NCBI RefSeq assembly: GCF_016802725.1
Contig: NC_052673.1
Coordinates: 16,846,156-16,910,155, forward strand
Source: Solenopsis invicta
Taxonomy: Eukaryota; Arthropoda; Insecta; Hymenoptera; Formicidae
Direction: 5' to 3'
Length of the DNA: 64,000 nt
Part shown: in pieces, positions 38,740 to 50,040 of the stretch
How positions within the stretch are numbered: the first letter of the stretch is position 1
Layout of the letters: each line of letters starts with the position of its first letter
The notes under the pieces: generated by a model
Told to the model about the DNA's origin: nothing
What the model saw: only the letters and a program-made list of their open reading frames with translations
The model's database searches: none
Position numbers and translations under genes: made by a program

Positions 38740-40270
38740 ATAATCACCTCGATGACGATGCACGACGATCGCGCGACATCCTGGACGCCACTCCCGTATA
38801 CGATGCGCAGTTCATTACTTTGCGACCACGGGAAGTTAACGCGAAATGACGAAAGCGTTATCCGCATCCACCTGTCACCCGTGATGCCATCAAGGAAGTT
38901 AACGCAGCAGACAACGAATCTCCAGGGGATCGCGCGATTACCATACCGTACCGCGCGGCGTAACATAACATAACCTTTTGTCCATTTAGTCGCAACCGAT
39001 GCTAACACACAACACACACGCGGCTCCAGACGATTATTATGTCCACGTTCTGACATACGCTTATGAACAAACGAATCGAAATCAAAAACAAACAGCCACC
39101 GTAGCTTCGTATCTCGAGTTTTCGACGGGCGTGAGTATCGAAAACGAAGGGTCGCGCATTTGTGCCAATTTGTGCCAGGTGTGAATCTCAAATAAGCGTC
39201 TAGTCACTAAGGAGTTGCGCTAGTCATGTGAAGGTGTCGCACTGATTGCTAATGGAGTTATGGAGAAATGGCGCTAAAAGACTGTGCGTCGATCGCGGGT
39301 CTGCGTCGACATCGGAGGCATCATGCAAGGCACCTTCATAAAAGTTATTGTCGTACTCACCATTATACCGACAATCTGTTGTTAGACCGTGAGTATCGTG
39401 AAAGTCGATTCGTTCGATCGAAGCTCGTCACAAAAGCGACGGCGTCAGTCATCCATCGCCCGTCGTCGATCGATTTTTTGATCCGCGAGTGTTTGTTTTC
39501 AGTATTATTTCGTACGTTTATCAGTGTACGCGAGAACGCGGACGTAATAATCGTCCGGAGACGTGCGTCCGTATTGTGCTTTAGCAACAATTGCGACCAC
39601 CGAATCAAAGATTATGTTGCTCGTCGCGACGAGGTGAAGGTGTCGCGTGAAGTTGTCCGCGCGTCTCAATCGTTCGAGAGTCTTCCGTCGACTAACGTCA
39701 TAGCTGTCGGAGGCCGAGTGAGGCGGATCGTAGCTCGCTTATCGTTTCGCGTTAAATTTCTGTTGTCACGACATAATAAACTGCGCATCGTGCACATCGG
39801 AAGTGGCTGGCAAGTGCAAGGCGCCGCGCGATTTTTATATCAAAGTGATTAGCGCCGTATGTACCGACAACTTGTTAGATCGCGAATTTCGGTCGATCGC
39901 ATTTTTTGATCTGCGGCTGTTTTTCTTCGGTCTTAATTCGTGTATTTATAAGCGTACGTAAAAACGCGGACGTAATAATCGTCCGGAGACGCGTGTGTTG
40001 TGTGTTACCAACGGCTGCGGTCAAGCGGTTATGTTGCTCCGCACGGTGCGGCATGAAGGTGATCGCATGAAGGCGATCTCCTGGCGCTCAAGATTCGTCG
40101 TCTGCCGCGTTAACTTCCTCCGGCGTCGCGGATGACGGGTGAACGCGGATAACGCTTTCATCATTTCGCGTTAAATTCCCGTTGTCGCGGGAAATGTAAT
40201 GAACTGCGCGTCGTGTACGGGAGTGGCGTCCAGGATATCGCGCGATCGTCGTGCACCGTCAACGGGAGTG
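38740..40270. repeat. CpG-rich foldback core: three copies of a ~400-bp unit, one inverted
   Basis: Shared landmarks are a GACGTAATAATCGTC-type segment, a GCGGATAACGCTTTC-type segment, a TTTCGCGTTAAATTC-type segment and an AACTGCGCATCGT-type segment. They occur inverted at about 38740-39150 and direct at about 39380-39850 and 39880-40270. Reading frames of 153 aa (- strand, 38730-39191) and 194 aa (+ strand, 39268-39852) cross two of the copies. They are not aligned in the same frame throughout and look accidental. Confidence 0.75.
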
Positions 40271-40302
40271 CTGTGCAGGATGTCGAGCGAGGGGATTATT
40301 CT

Positions 40303-40427
40303 AGGGGTGCGTTCAGAATGAACGTTCGAATGCGCCCAGATGTAGTTTTATTTTTGTTGTTTGCCGAATGTTAACCAGGATAGAATGATATCTGGGGGCA
40401 CCTAGACGTTCATTCTAAACGCAGTTT
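40303..40427. mobile_element. ~125-bp inverted-repeat insertion in the right part of the foldback element
   Basis: GTGCGTTCAGAATGAACG near 40307 is matched in inverse orientation by CGTTCATTCTAAACGCA ending near 40423. A second inverted pair, CCCAGAT / ATCTGGG, lies further in. The segment is absent from the matching place in the left arm (near 38735), so it is a later insertion. The exact borders and target duplication are unclear. Confidence 0.6.
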
Positions 40428-40830
40428 ACAATTAGTAGTGTTTTCGTGAGTGCTAGTGCCAAAAAAAGCAACAAGCAGGGACAGGAGAGGAGGAGGAGGA
40501 CCTAGGAGGCATCAGGCAACGGCGGAGCAACCACGAGGTAAATAAAGTTTATAAATTACTTTATGATTAATTTCAATGTTTTTTCATGTTTCAGTTCTGA
40601 TTCCAATTGTTATTTTTTTGCTATCTTTGCTGATTTGACTATGGGCTTTTAGTGGGTTAAACTAGTACAACTATTGTTATTAACGAAACGGCTGCCGCAC
40701 AAAAATTTTAATAAAGCAAAAAAGTAGCAAATAAGTTTTTGAGTTGCATTTGATTGTGCTAAAATGACTGTGCCAGATATAGATATTGTATTTCAAATAA
40801 CAATCAGAGTTGAGTAGACAGTTTTAACTA

Positions 40831-41053
40831 CACTGAGAAAAAAAATTGGTTGAAAAACTAAAATATTTAGTCCGATACGCACGATTAAATATTGAGTTGA
40901 TTTAATTAATTCTTAGTTAAAAAATTGGAATGATTAATATAAATAAACGACATCTTTTTTCGTGCAACTAAATAATTGTTGAATCAACCCAATTTTTAGT
41001 TGTGCGTATCGGACTAAATATTTTAGTTTTTTAACCAATTTTTTTTCTCAGTG
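40831..41053. mobile_element. 223-bp MITE with TA target duplication, nested in the right foldback arm
   Basis: The ends are CACTGAGAAAAAAAATTGG and its reverse complement. The terminal inverted repeats are about 50 bases and nearly identical, with further imperfect complementarity inside. TA flanks both sides (40829-40830 and 41054-41055). The left foldback arm at about 38083 has the uninterrupted sequence with one TA, so it is an empty site. A TA duplication and this architecture fit a Tc1/mariner-type non-autonomous element. Confidence 0.85.
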
Positions 41054-41667
41054 TAGTTAAAAAGTTGTTGATTTTTACCTTCAACTAGTTATTTTTAAAA
41101 CACATAAACATTTTGATTTATTAACTTTTTTCCAAGTTAAAATATCATTTATGCAAAAAAAGAAAACAATTAAAAGAAAAAATTACTATTCCATGAAAAA
41201 TATTTCTTTGTTATTTCATAGATTTAATTTACAAATAAAATATTAAATTTTTTGGAAAATTCACATTATAATTATTTTGAATAATTTATCTTTATAATAT
41301 TACGATTTTTTTAAGTTAATGTAAATAAAAAAAAAAATATTTTGAACGCTGTTATAATTTGAATTTGTATGCACTTTACAGATTAATGTAGCTGTGTTAC
41401 AACTCCGCTGCTGCGCATCGGTCCGGTGAGTTATAAAATTTCTTTACACTTTTAAACACATCGCGATACTTATCTTATAGTACCAAATTTCCCGAGCATT
41501 GTTTAAGATAACTTTTCTCTTGTCAGCCCATCGCGCGACCGACCAAACAGTTCAAGTACTTAATTTCGAACTTTAACATCTAATTTGCACCTAATTAACA
41601 TTTAATTTTAAAAAAATTTTAAATTAATTTTGCGTTGGGGGGCTAGCTTAATAGGGGTTAATTTGAA

Positions 41668-44540
41668 AAATATCTGGAATTGAATTAACTAAATAACAAA
41701 AGTTTTCTATTAGTTATTATTCATCCTAAAATTCAAAAAAGCGTACAAGTGAATTTTAAAAACACGAAGTTGTAGTAAAAAAACAAAGAAGTTATTAAGA
41801 TAAAATCAAGGACTTACGCACTTGAGGGTTCCACCATCTTCAAAAACTCCCTAACAGAAGTTAATTACGGGCTCCACAATGACTGGCTCTCCTTGAAACC
41901 TTTCACGTTAAATTATCAGCGACATTAATCTTCCGTTATTTTTTTATTATTTTACAAGAACTTCATAGCTTGAAGTAGCACGTTTAAAAAAAATCTGATT
42001 TAAATCACAATTTTTCAGTTGTGAGATCTGACGTGTCGTACAATTCTGCGTAGCTAAAATTCTGAATTTCTACAGAACATTTTAACGGAAACAAATTGAT
42101 TTCGAAAAGGAAAATTGCCCGATTCTCGTTCGTCTACTTTAAATGCATTCTACGATAATTGATCATAATTGATAATGGCTGTGTCACTTAACGAAATAGT
42201 TAACCGTCACCTGAAAAGTGCGGCATAAATTGCTAGCGGTTTCGACGAATCAACGGGATTATCGGTGTCCGGTATCGGAGAAATTTAAATTTCACGCGGC
42301 GGACTCTGCCCTGTACAGTCCCCAGGTACAGATAGTCATGCTCGAAGATACGTATGTACGTGGCACACGCGTAAGGGATGTTGTACACGCGTACGCGTAT
42401 GCAACCGTCGACAGTTATGTGTACGTGTTCATGCTTCGCGTTCCTGTTGATTTAATTACAACGATTGGCCTGACAAATCTAATTGACGTGCATCAATTAT
42501 TTGGACCGCGTTCGAAGGTCGTTTAATTCGCTATCCTCTTCTCGACGAGAACGCGATTTCGCAGTAATCCCATTTTTCAGGGGCCCCTCTCACTCTCTTT
42601 GCGAAATTTCGTTCGCCGTTGCGTCCGTCGTTGAGTCGGTAGCAGCCTCCGTTTCAATACCTAGTCGATAGATTCAGTCAGGATGGGCAGATTTATAAAG
42701 ACAATTCTCGCCGTGAAATAAACGTTCTAGAATTTTATATCGTGCGTTACGTAATGTTCCGGCGATAATAATAAAATATTCAAAACATAAAAAATTTTTA
42801 ATATAATTGAGAATAATTATTATAATTACACATTCTCTAAATCTAAATCAATGAATAATCACTGATTATCAGTGACATACTTGGGATTGATTAACCAGTG
42901 ATTATTTTAACATAAAAATAAAAAGTTACTCTTAATCACTGAAAAGTTCTTATTGATCAGTGTATTAATAAATACACTTATAAATACTAATAAATATACA
43001 ATAATCATTAATAAATACACACTAAATTTACTGATTTTTCAGTTTAGATCACTGATTACCATTATCAAACTTGGAACTGATAATCAGTGATTATTTATCT
43101 GATTCAGATTTAGAGAGCATCGAATTCTTATGCAAATAATTTTTTAGAAAACAGATTAGAAAGCAAAGTCAAAATAGAAATTTGTCTTATTAAAAAACAT
43201 TTAAAAAATACATATTGTGCATATTTACATGTTTGTGCATATTTGCAATAAATATTTGCATTAAAAATGTGATGTTTAATTTATTATACTTTTATTCGAA
43301 GATAATTATAATCACTGGCACTTAGCCTAAATAAGTATGCAAAATTGCAATTTCTTTGTATACCACCTCTGCAATGTCGCATGAAAAATATATGGTAGAA
43401 GAGGTTGCGTCCGTTTCGTAATTCGGGATATTCGTATTTGCGTATCGTTGCACACCGAACGAATAATCCATAATCGCGTGCCTGCCGCGCCCAATCATGT
43501 GCCTAATTATATGAAACCAGGCTGTATACGGTGTACGATACTAATGCAGCAAATTATCTGCGCGCATGCCGTTATTGGGATCACCGTGACATACACGCAG
43601 GTTCGACTACTGAAATTCGTGTATTTAGGTGAGGAGGGGACTCGCCGAGGGTCGAGGGCGACGATAAATTACCGTTGATGGAGCGAATTTTCAAAAGCGT
43701 TGCTCGCGGCTTACTCTTAGCCGGATTACCGCTTGGTTTAAGCGGCGGAAATTTCGCTGTACGCATTCGCAGATTTTGGAAAATAAAATCCATGATTATT
43801 TTTGCCCGGGAGGAAATACTACCCTTCCTCTCCTCCCCTCTCTGAAACTGCAATGCGGACCTGCGTACGGGTGGAAAGTCGTCTGGTTTTAAGCTCACTT
43901 CGGAGGACAAATTACAGTTTCTTTACAAATTTGCATCTTGTTTAAAGTTAATAATTGACTTATTATAATCTCGACGGTTGCAGCAAAATTGTCTACACTG
44001 GAAAAGAGAGATCGTTATGAGGCGCCTAGTCGTAATATAACAAAATATCACGTCGCAATGCGTGGCACACGGATGGAATGAACATTTGCCTTGAGCGCGC
44101 GCGCGAGCACATGTATGAAATACTTGGATGTACTCAGGAAATGAGATCCGAGTCTATCTACGCGCAATCAGATATGGGAATTCGTATGCCTCGCGGATAT
44201 TCAGATATTCACAATGGCCTGGATTCATGCCGCACGCTTGACATGTTGTTCGCGACGTTAATCAGTCCAAACGATTATTCCTCTCAGGTGCTTCATCGGC
44301 ATTTAATCGTTTTGCGCTTTTAAACACGCGAGACATTATTGAAAATTAATATCTGCGCTATAACATAATAAAATCTCGGCTTTTTATAATAAAGTTTCTT
44401 TTCTTCAAAACTTTTATTAATTTTACAAGGACAATAAAAAAGTAAAAAAAAAAAATTTTTTTTTTTTTTAAGTTCAAGTAATTATTAAAATGTCCATTGA
44501 CGAAACAATGTAATTTACCAATTTATAAGGTAGGAAAATT
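41668..44540. other. gene-free; AT-rich with CpG-rich patches
   Basis: GC-rich patches lie at 42190-42680 and 43390-43920. Besides the MITE at 42834-43116, no gene or element is recognised. An (A)n(T)n run lies near 44448-44471. Confidence 0.4.
42834..43116. mobile_element. 283-bp MITE-like element with ~75-bp terminal inverted repeats
   Basis: The left end has TCTCTAAATCTAAATCA, then AATAATCACTGATTATCAGT and CAGTGATTA. The right end carries the inverse, ending GATTCAGATTTAGAGA. Several copies of ATCACTGAT / ATCAGTGAT recur internally. The middle is AT-rich with short repeats of AATAAATACA. It is non-coding. Confidence 0.65.
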
Positions 44541-45004
44541 CTACGATAACATCGTTATCGATTCTCGAGGGTGTTTGTTACGAAGTATCGACGAAGCGTG
44601 ATAGGAATCGTCCATCGTCGAGGAATGCATTCGTGCAACGGTCGAATCCGCGGTGCACTTAAACCAAAGCGCGGCTGAAAGGGCACAAAACGGCAGAAGC
44701 GACGCAGTTGGCCGCAATGGCGATAGATAGCGAGATTTGGGCATAGCGAGAGCGGGCACAATGCACGCTCGCACCGGGCCTTCAGAAAATGAGATACGAA
44801 GGGGTTGAGGAAGGTGAGGCGCGAGGCACAGAGGGGCAGAGGGAGAGGAGAAGTGGGCAGAGGAGGAAACCGGGAGAGGGGCCTATCACTCGGCTAGATC
44901 CAATACAATGCGAACTATTGTACCCACGTTCGCCATCCACTCCAATTCCTGGCGTGGAGATATGCAGTCGAGTCGGGGGCTGCACTTCGCGCGGGGATGG
45001 CACA

Positions 45005-45060
45005 CGCGTACGACTATATATAGGGAGGTAAGTGCGCGAGGGTCGGAACTGAATAGACAG
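45005..45060 (+). promoter_or_regulatory. candidate TATA promoter in CpG-rich block
   Basis: CTATATATAGG at about 45015-45025 is a strong TATA box match inside a GC-rich stretch. The sequence about 30 bases on is GGAACTGAATAGAC. No coding exon follows. A donor-like GGAG|GTAAGT directly after the TATA box is too close to it to belong to the same transcript. Confidence 0.2.
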
Positions 45061-45275
45061 AGAGAAAGAGAGAGAAATTTATTCAGTTCAGCGAGTAGTT
45101 TCCTGAAGCGTGCTAGAAAAATTAAAGTGAGGCAGAGAGAAAAGAGGATTATGAACATATATGCCTATACATATTTTTTACCTAGATTATATAAATATTA
45201 AATAGATAAAAGATACACATCTCTTTTTTTACATCATTTATTAAAAAGTGTATTTAATAAGTTAGACTTTAATAA

Positions 45276-45347
45276 GTCAGTCTCAACTTATAATGCAGTT
45301 CACACATAGACATCTATGTGTGAACTGCATTATAAGTTAAGACTGAC
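45276..45347. repeat. 34-bp inverted repeat with one mismatch and a 4-nt loop
   Basis: The left arm 45276-45309 and right arm 45314-45347 pair over 34 positions with one C/A mismatch (core CTTATAATGCAGTTCACACA). The loop is ACAT. As RNA it would be a stable hairpin. It may be a MITE remnant or a small-RNA precursor. Confidence 0.85.
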
Positions 45348-45469
45348 AATTTTTATTTTAGATTGTCACAAGTACTGAGACATAATTGCTAATAATTTGC
45401 TGTACTCCTAATATGTTTTACAAAGTTATATAGTAATAAAAGTGATAGCAAGACTCTGCTAGTAGTGAT

Positions 45470-45860
45470 AAGTAAGAATTAAAATGGAAAGAAATGGAAT
45501 AAGGAGACAAAACGGGTACGGAAATACAGAGTAAAGCTGCAGTAAATAAGAATAAAAGATAAAAATAAGAGTGCAGGCGTGGGTAAGAAGCGAAGCTTCA
45601 AGAAACAGAAAAACAAGAAGCACGGCTCAGAGGAGGAAAGGAAAAGAAAAAGACACCGTGGGCAAAGACGTAAGGGTGATGAAAATGGAAGGACAGAGTA
45701 ACATGGGAGAGAGTAACCCTTTAAAGAGGAAAGAAGGGAAACGGGACAGAGAATGACGAGTGCATGGCGGGATAGAGTATCTCGTAGCAGAGGCGAAAAA
45801 GGAGAGAGAAACTAAAATAGGAGAACGGGGTATAAGAGGGAAAGAGCATTAAAGTTTCTT
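45470..45860. other. second polypurine tract (+ strand)
   Basis: About 390 bases are dominated by A and G on the + strand, with almost no pyrimidine runs, followed directly by a pyrimidine-rich stretch near 45855-45885. The 61-residue frame inside is biased composition, not a credible gene. Confidence 0.55.
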
Positions 45861-47479
45861 TTTCTCTCCATTCTTCTCTCTCTGTGCAGCTGCAGGGTGG
45901 GAAGAGAAGGGGCGATGCGGCCGCGACCACCGAGAAACGTGCCACACTTCCCAATCTCTTTCTCCCTCGGCCGTTCTCCATAATTTAAAGTAATTTCGCA
46001 GCGCGGTACACGAGTAACCGCACGTTAATACCCCCGACCTCCCGCCGCTCGGAACACCCTGTCCATTCTGCGCCACCGTTACCGCTCTCGCCCTTGAGCA
46101 ACGTATGCAGTGCGGTCACGTTCCCGGGGAAATCATGCCGCTGCCGAAAATGAATTGTTATTACGACGACGATGTAGTGTCAAGTGCAACCCGGGGTCGA
46201 TCTACGGCTCGCTACCCGACCCGGGTGTCCATTCCCGCGTGATGCATTGGCTACGTCGGGGATTTACGCGGTCCGGCAGCGCGGTCATGTCGACGTAAAA
46301 TTGCCGCGGCGAAAAGAAGACGGAGACCATTAAACGGTCCCGAGGATTATTGACGTTCAATCGCAATGGTGAGCGCGGAAAAATCGAGTCACCTTTGGCC
46401 GAGCAAATAAGAGATCGCATCATGCGCACCATGATCGAACAGCGCTGTGATGGTTCGTCGTGACTCGATCTTTGCACCTGAACGGAGCGGAATCGATATT
46501 TCACGGTTAACGAGGGTTCATTTGACCGTCGCTGCTTATTATAATGAACGAGCCCGTATATCTAACCACGGAGGTTGCGGAGGGGAAGGATCAGCGGTCG
46601 ACGGAAGGGCCGTCGAGTCAGAACAGAAACGGTCCTGAGCGAGAGGGAGAGGGATGACGAAGGGGGTGGACGACGCGCGAAGGGAGAGAGGAGACAGGCG
46701 TTTACGTGCGGCAGACATCCGATGATGCATAGTTGCTGTTGACATGCTGGAACGTCAGGCTCACATGACCTCTCGAGCGCAGCCATTATCCACAAAGCGC
46801 AATGCACCCCTCTCCTCGTTTGACCCCTCTTCCACATCTCACGTGCCTGTTGCCCGTCCCCTCTGTCCGTCGAATTGGGACAATAACCGCTCCGCGAAGT
46901 CGTGTTATAATTATTGGCCAGTTTTCGCTAGTCCACCCTACGTTATAGCGCGTTTTGTCCCTCGTTAATTGCGCAATAATGCCAACTCAATAATGCCAAC
47001 TACCGGCGCGCCTCTTCGCCGCTCGAGCCCTCCCAGGCCGCTTCCGGTTCCACGATCCGAGAGAGCCTGTCGACACAGGAGGGGCAGAAATTCGTAAAAC
47101 ATAGTTTTGCAACACGCTGTACTTTCGCAGTCGGCTGTTCCGCTGACGTTCTCGTCGGACTTTATTTACGCGCGTTTCACGTTCAGATTGATAATGTTAC
47201 TCCGGACGCAAGCGGCTGATTGGAACACACGAGTTTGTGGAAACGGATGCTATCCGAATGGGCGGAGATTTGTTGTGTCAATGTATATATTAGATTGTTG
47301 TTTTATCGTGCATACCTATTTGCTATTTTAACTCATCAAATTGTTGCGCGAAAATGTATTTTTAATCCTTGATGATCTCGCGAATAATTTAATTGATTTA
47401 TTCGAAATTATTGCATCCCGCGCGTTCACGAAGAATATCTTTCTTTCTCAAATAAAACCGTTCAGAAAATTAAAAGTCA

Positions 47480-48123
47480 ATTAGCAACATATAATAAAAC
47501 ATATTAAATGAAACAGGCCAAATAACGAACGTAATGTTCCAAATTTAAAATAAGTTTGTTAAAAACAAAAGTCAAAATCAACAAATTTGATACGTTGCAT
47601 CCATTAGATTCAAATTACAATAATAAACTCGAAATTTATATTACAATTACATATTACATAAAAATATAATAAAAATATTGGTTTTTATTGTTTTCTAGGA
47701 GTCATTTATTTTTATTACGACTTATTTATTTATCTAATTTATTGATTTTATTTTTTTACATGACACTTACATAGATGTAGACTCTGAATTTTTCACCGAA
47801 TTATATATATTATGGCTGAATTTTGAATGATTCACTATTAGTTTTCTAACATTTTTTATATAAATACTGTTATTATGTCGTAAAATTTCATTATTGTTGA
47901 GGAAGGCTCTAACGAGTCAAAACGTTCATAGTTTTAATTATAATCTTTATTATAATTTGTATTGCCGTTTAAATTTCGAGTTTATTATTATAATTAAATC
48001 TGATGCAACGTATCAAAATTTGTTAGTTTTGACTTTTTTTTTAATAAACTTATTTTAATCTTGGAACATTACGCTCATTATTCGACCTGTTTCATTTAGT
48101 ATGTTTCATTGTATATTACTAAT
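47480..48123. mobile_element. ~640-bp inverted-repeat element, ~170-bp arms, related stem-loop module inside
   Basis: The left arm includes AAATGAAACAGGCCAAATAA, GTAATGTTCC, GATACGTTGCATC and AATAAACTCGAAATTTA. The right arm gives the same order inverted (about 47955-48123). Internally, GGCTC TAAC GAGTC AAAACGTTC at about 47906-47930 closely matches the module in the 22942-23242 element. There is no coding capacity. Confidence 0.7.
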
Positions 48124-49932
48124 ACAAGCTTGGGTTTTTTATTTAGTTTATATTTTTTAATTAGTAACACTCAGAGACTGAGTTTCGTGTAATTACATAA
48201 TGACTTTTTTTCGTGACATTCCACAACAAAGAAATTACAGATTTCGCGCAAAAGAGGAAAAGACGAACGAGCCACGACTCTCGAAAATCGACCGGGCAGC
48301 CTCCCTCCCCACGTGTGTTCCTGATCCGTTGCGCAATCCGCTGTTTTTCCCGAAAATTGCAAAATCGATGATAGAACGAATATGCATTAGAGGAGGTAAC
48401 GCGACGCAACGCGATGCAACGCCCAATTACGTATGCAACGACGCGACACGCTCGTAATTCCGTTGACGGCGTGAATGCCGCGCGACTTTGCGCGGTGGCC
48501 GAACACGCCAGATTGTGTCGCATTGTGCTCGCCGTGATCGTCAGCCAGAGATCGTCAGCCGGCGCTTAAAGTAATATTCTAGTCCAAAGACTAAAAAAGT
48601 AACCTATTTTTCTGAATTTTTTTAAAGAATTTAAAAAAAAATTATTTACTCAATGAATTTTAATAGCTTATTTAACTTGCAATCAAGTAAAATATTTCCT
48701 AATTGAAATATCTATGCAAATAAAATGAAGAAATAATTTTTTCTTGCAATTCTAAAAATATTTATTGTTAGATTATATTTTTATATTCAAGATAATCGGA
48801 TTTTTTAATTTAAGAAAACAATTTAATTAAGTTTAATAATATTATTAATTTATTTTAAATAATTATTTAAATGTAAAAAAATGTAAAAATGCGAAATTAT
48901 ATACTTAAGGTAATGTGTCTATTTACTTAAAAGTAAATATTTTTACTTAAACAGAATAAACAAATACTTGCATAAAAATATATAGTTTTAAGAAAATGTA
49001 TTCTTTTTATTTAAAAAAATTGTTCTCAGTGTAGAAAAATATGTGTATAGTAATTTTGTTTAAAAAAATCCCCAAAATAAGTAAATTTTTTTCGCGCTCT
49101 AAACTAGAATGCTTCTTGATCGCAGACGATTCTCGTATAGAAACTAATTGTTTTATAGAGATCACTCTCGTTCTTTCCCTCACTTTCCCCCGATACGAGA
49201 TACGATATGTGATGCAATACCGCAATCAGCGTCGCTATACGTCGGAATCGTGCCGCGAATGTCATTGTCGCGCGTCCACGGATAATCGTCAATCGACAAT
49301 TTGATATTTGGTCTCTAATAACGCGCATCGCGGTGATGTTTTATGAATAATCGCGACCGAGAAACTTTCCGCATGAGATACTACGTAGCGCAAAGAGAAT
49401 CAGAGAGACTTCGAAACGTTCTATGCGATTATTCATTCATTTCTCGATCTTTGTTCTTTAAGAGAGAGAGAGACAATATCCATCCCCGATGTTGCGTAAG
49501 TGAGAGACTGAGAACGGGAACGAGATTCCTGGCATTTCACTTAAACAAGACAAACGTCGCGAGCGTGGTTGCGGACCACTCGAGATCGCGAGTTGAATGT
49601 CTACGGTTACGCGACTTCGGTTAACCCGCGTGTCTTCGGTACTCAGCCGCGGTATTAATCAAGCTCTGATAGCGAGCGCAATTTCACGGATCGCGGAGAA
49701 ATCGGTCTCTCGTTGAGAAACGCGCTTCTCACAACGAATGCCTCATCCGCTCGACGATCGCGCGATTTTCGTACGTTTTCCAATCAACGATCGCCTCACC
49801 GCCGCCGCGCCACCGGCGCTGACGATCTAATTAAAGCTCGTACGTGAAATTCCACGCGTTCCACGTGTAATCGGTTTAAACGTTTGCGCACACCGCACGG
49901 CACCGCTTAATTCTAAACGGTCTCTTCGCCGC

Positions 49933-49934
<2 letters not shown>

Positions 49935-49970
<36 letters not shown>
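49935..49970. repeat. (GA)n microsatellite
   Basis: About 16 uninterrupted GA units in a CpG-rich block. The run lies 20 bases upstream of a TATA-like sequence and could act as a GAGA-factor site. Confidence 0.85.
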
Positions 49971-49971
<1 letters not shown>

Positions 49972-50040
49972 CGCGAACGTATCTTGAGCGTATATAAATC
50001 TCCGCCCCACGCGCTTATTTACGTTCGTCGTGAATATGCA
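49935..50040 (+). promoter_or_regulatory. candidate core promoter: GA repeat plus TATA box
   Basis: A long GA run (GAGA-factor-like) is followed by TATATAAATC at 49991-50000 in otherwise CpG-rich DNA, a typical arrangement for an insect TATA promoter reading rightwards. No coding exon is recognised downstream within several kilobases, so any transcript would be non-coding or have a distant first coding exon. Chance is possible. Confidence 0.25.

Larger units (their letters stand above)
37307..41658. mobile_element. 4.35-kb foldback (long inverted-arm) transposon-like element
   Basis: The left end starts ACCCCTATTAAG (37307) and the right end is the reverse complement, ending CTTAATAGGGGT (41658). 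The arms run inwards as diverged inverted copies for about 1.3 kb, through landmarks such as the ACAGCTACATTAATCTGTAA segment (37740s and 41390s) and the ACTAGTTAAAA segment (38083 and 41055). Candidate 9-base target duplications flank it: TAATTCAAA at 37298-37306 and TAATTTGAA at 41659-41667, 7 of 9 identical. The core (about 38740-40270) holds three copies of a CpG-rich unit. No transposase-like reading frame was found, so it is probably non-autonomous. Superfamily is unknown; a 9-base duplication with long arms would fit MULE-like or FB-like elements. It lies 570 bases downstream of the synthetase stop codon. Confidence 0.8.
44541..47479. other. CpG-rich islands around the second polypurine tract
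   Basis: 44541-45130 and 45860-47330 are CpG-rich with many short motif-free frames on both strands. No gene can be supported. The hairpin at 45276-45347 and the polypurine tract lie between them. Confidence 0.4.

Noticed and set aside
39268..39852. 194-aa + strand frame in the foldback core
   Set aside because: It crosses one copy of a triplicated non-coding unit. The other copies do not keep the same frame throughout, and no transposase motif is visible.
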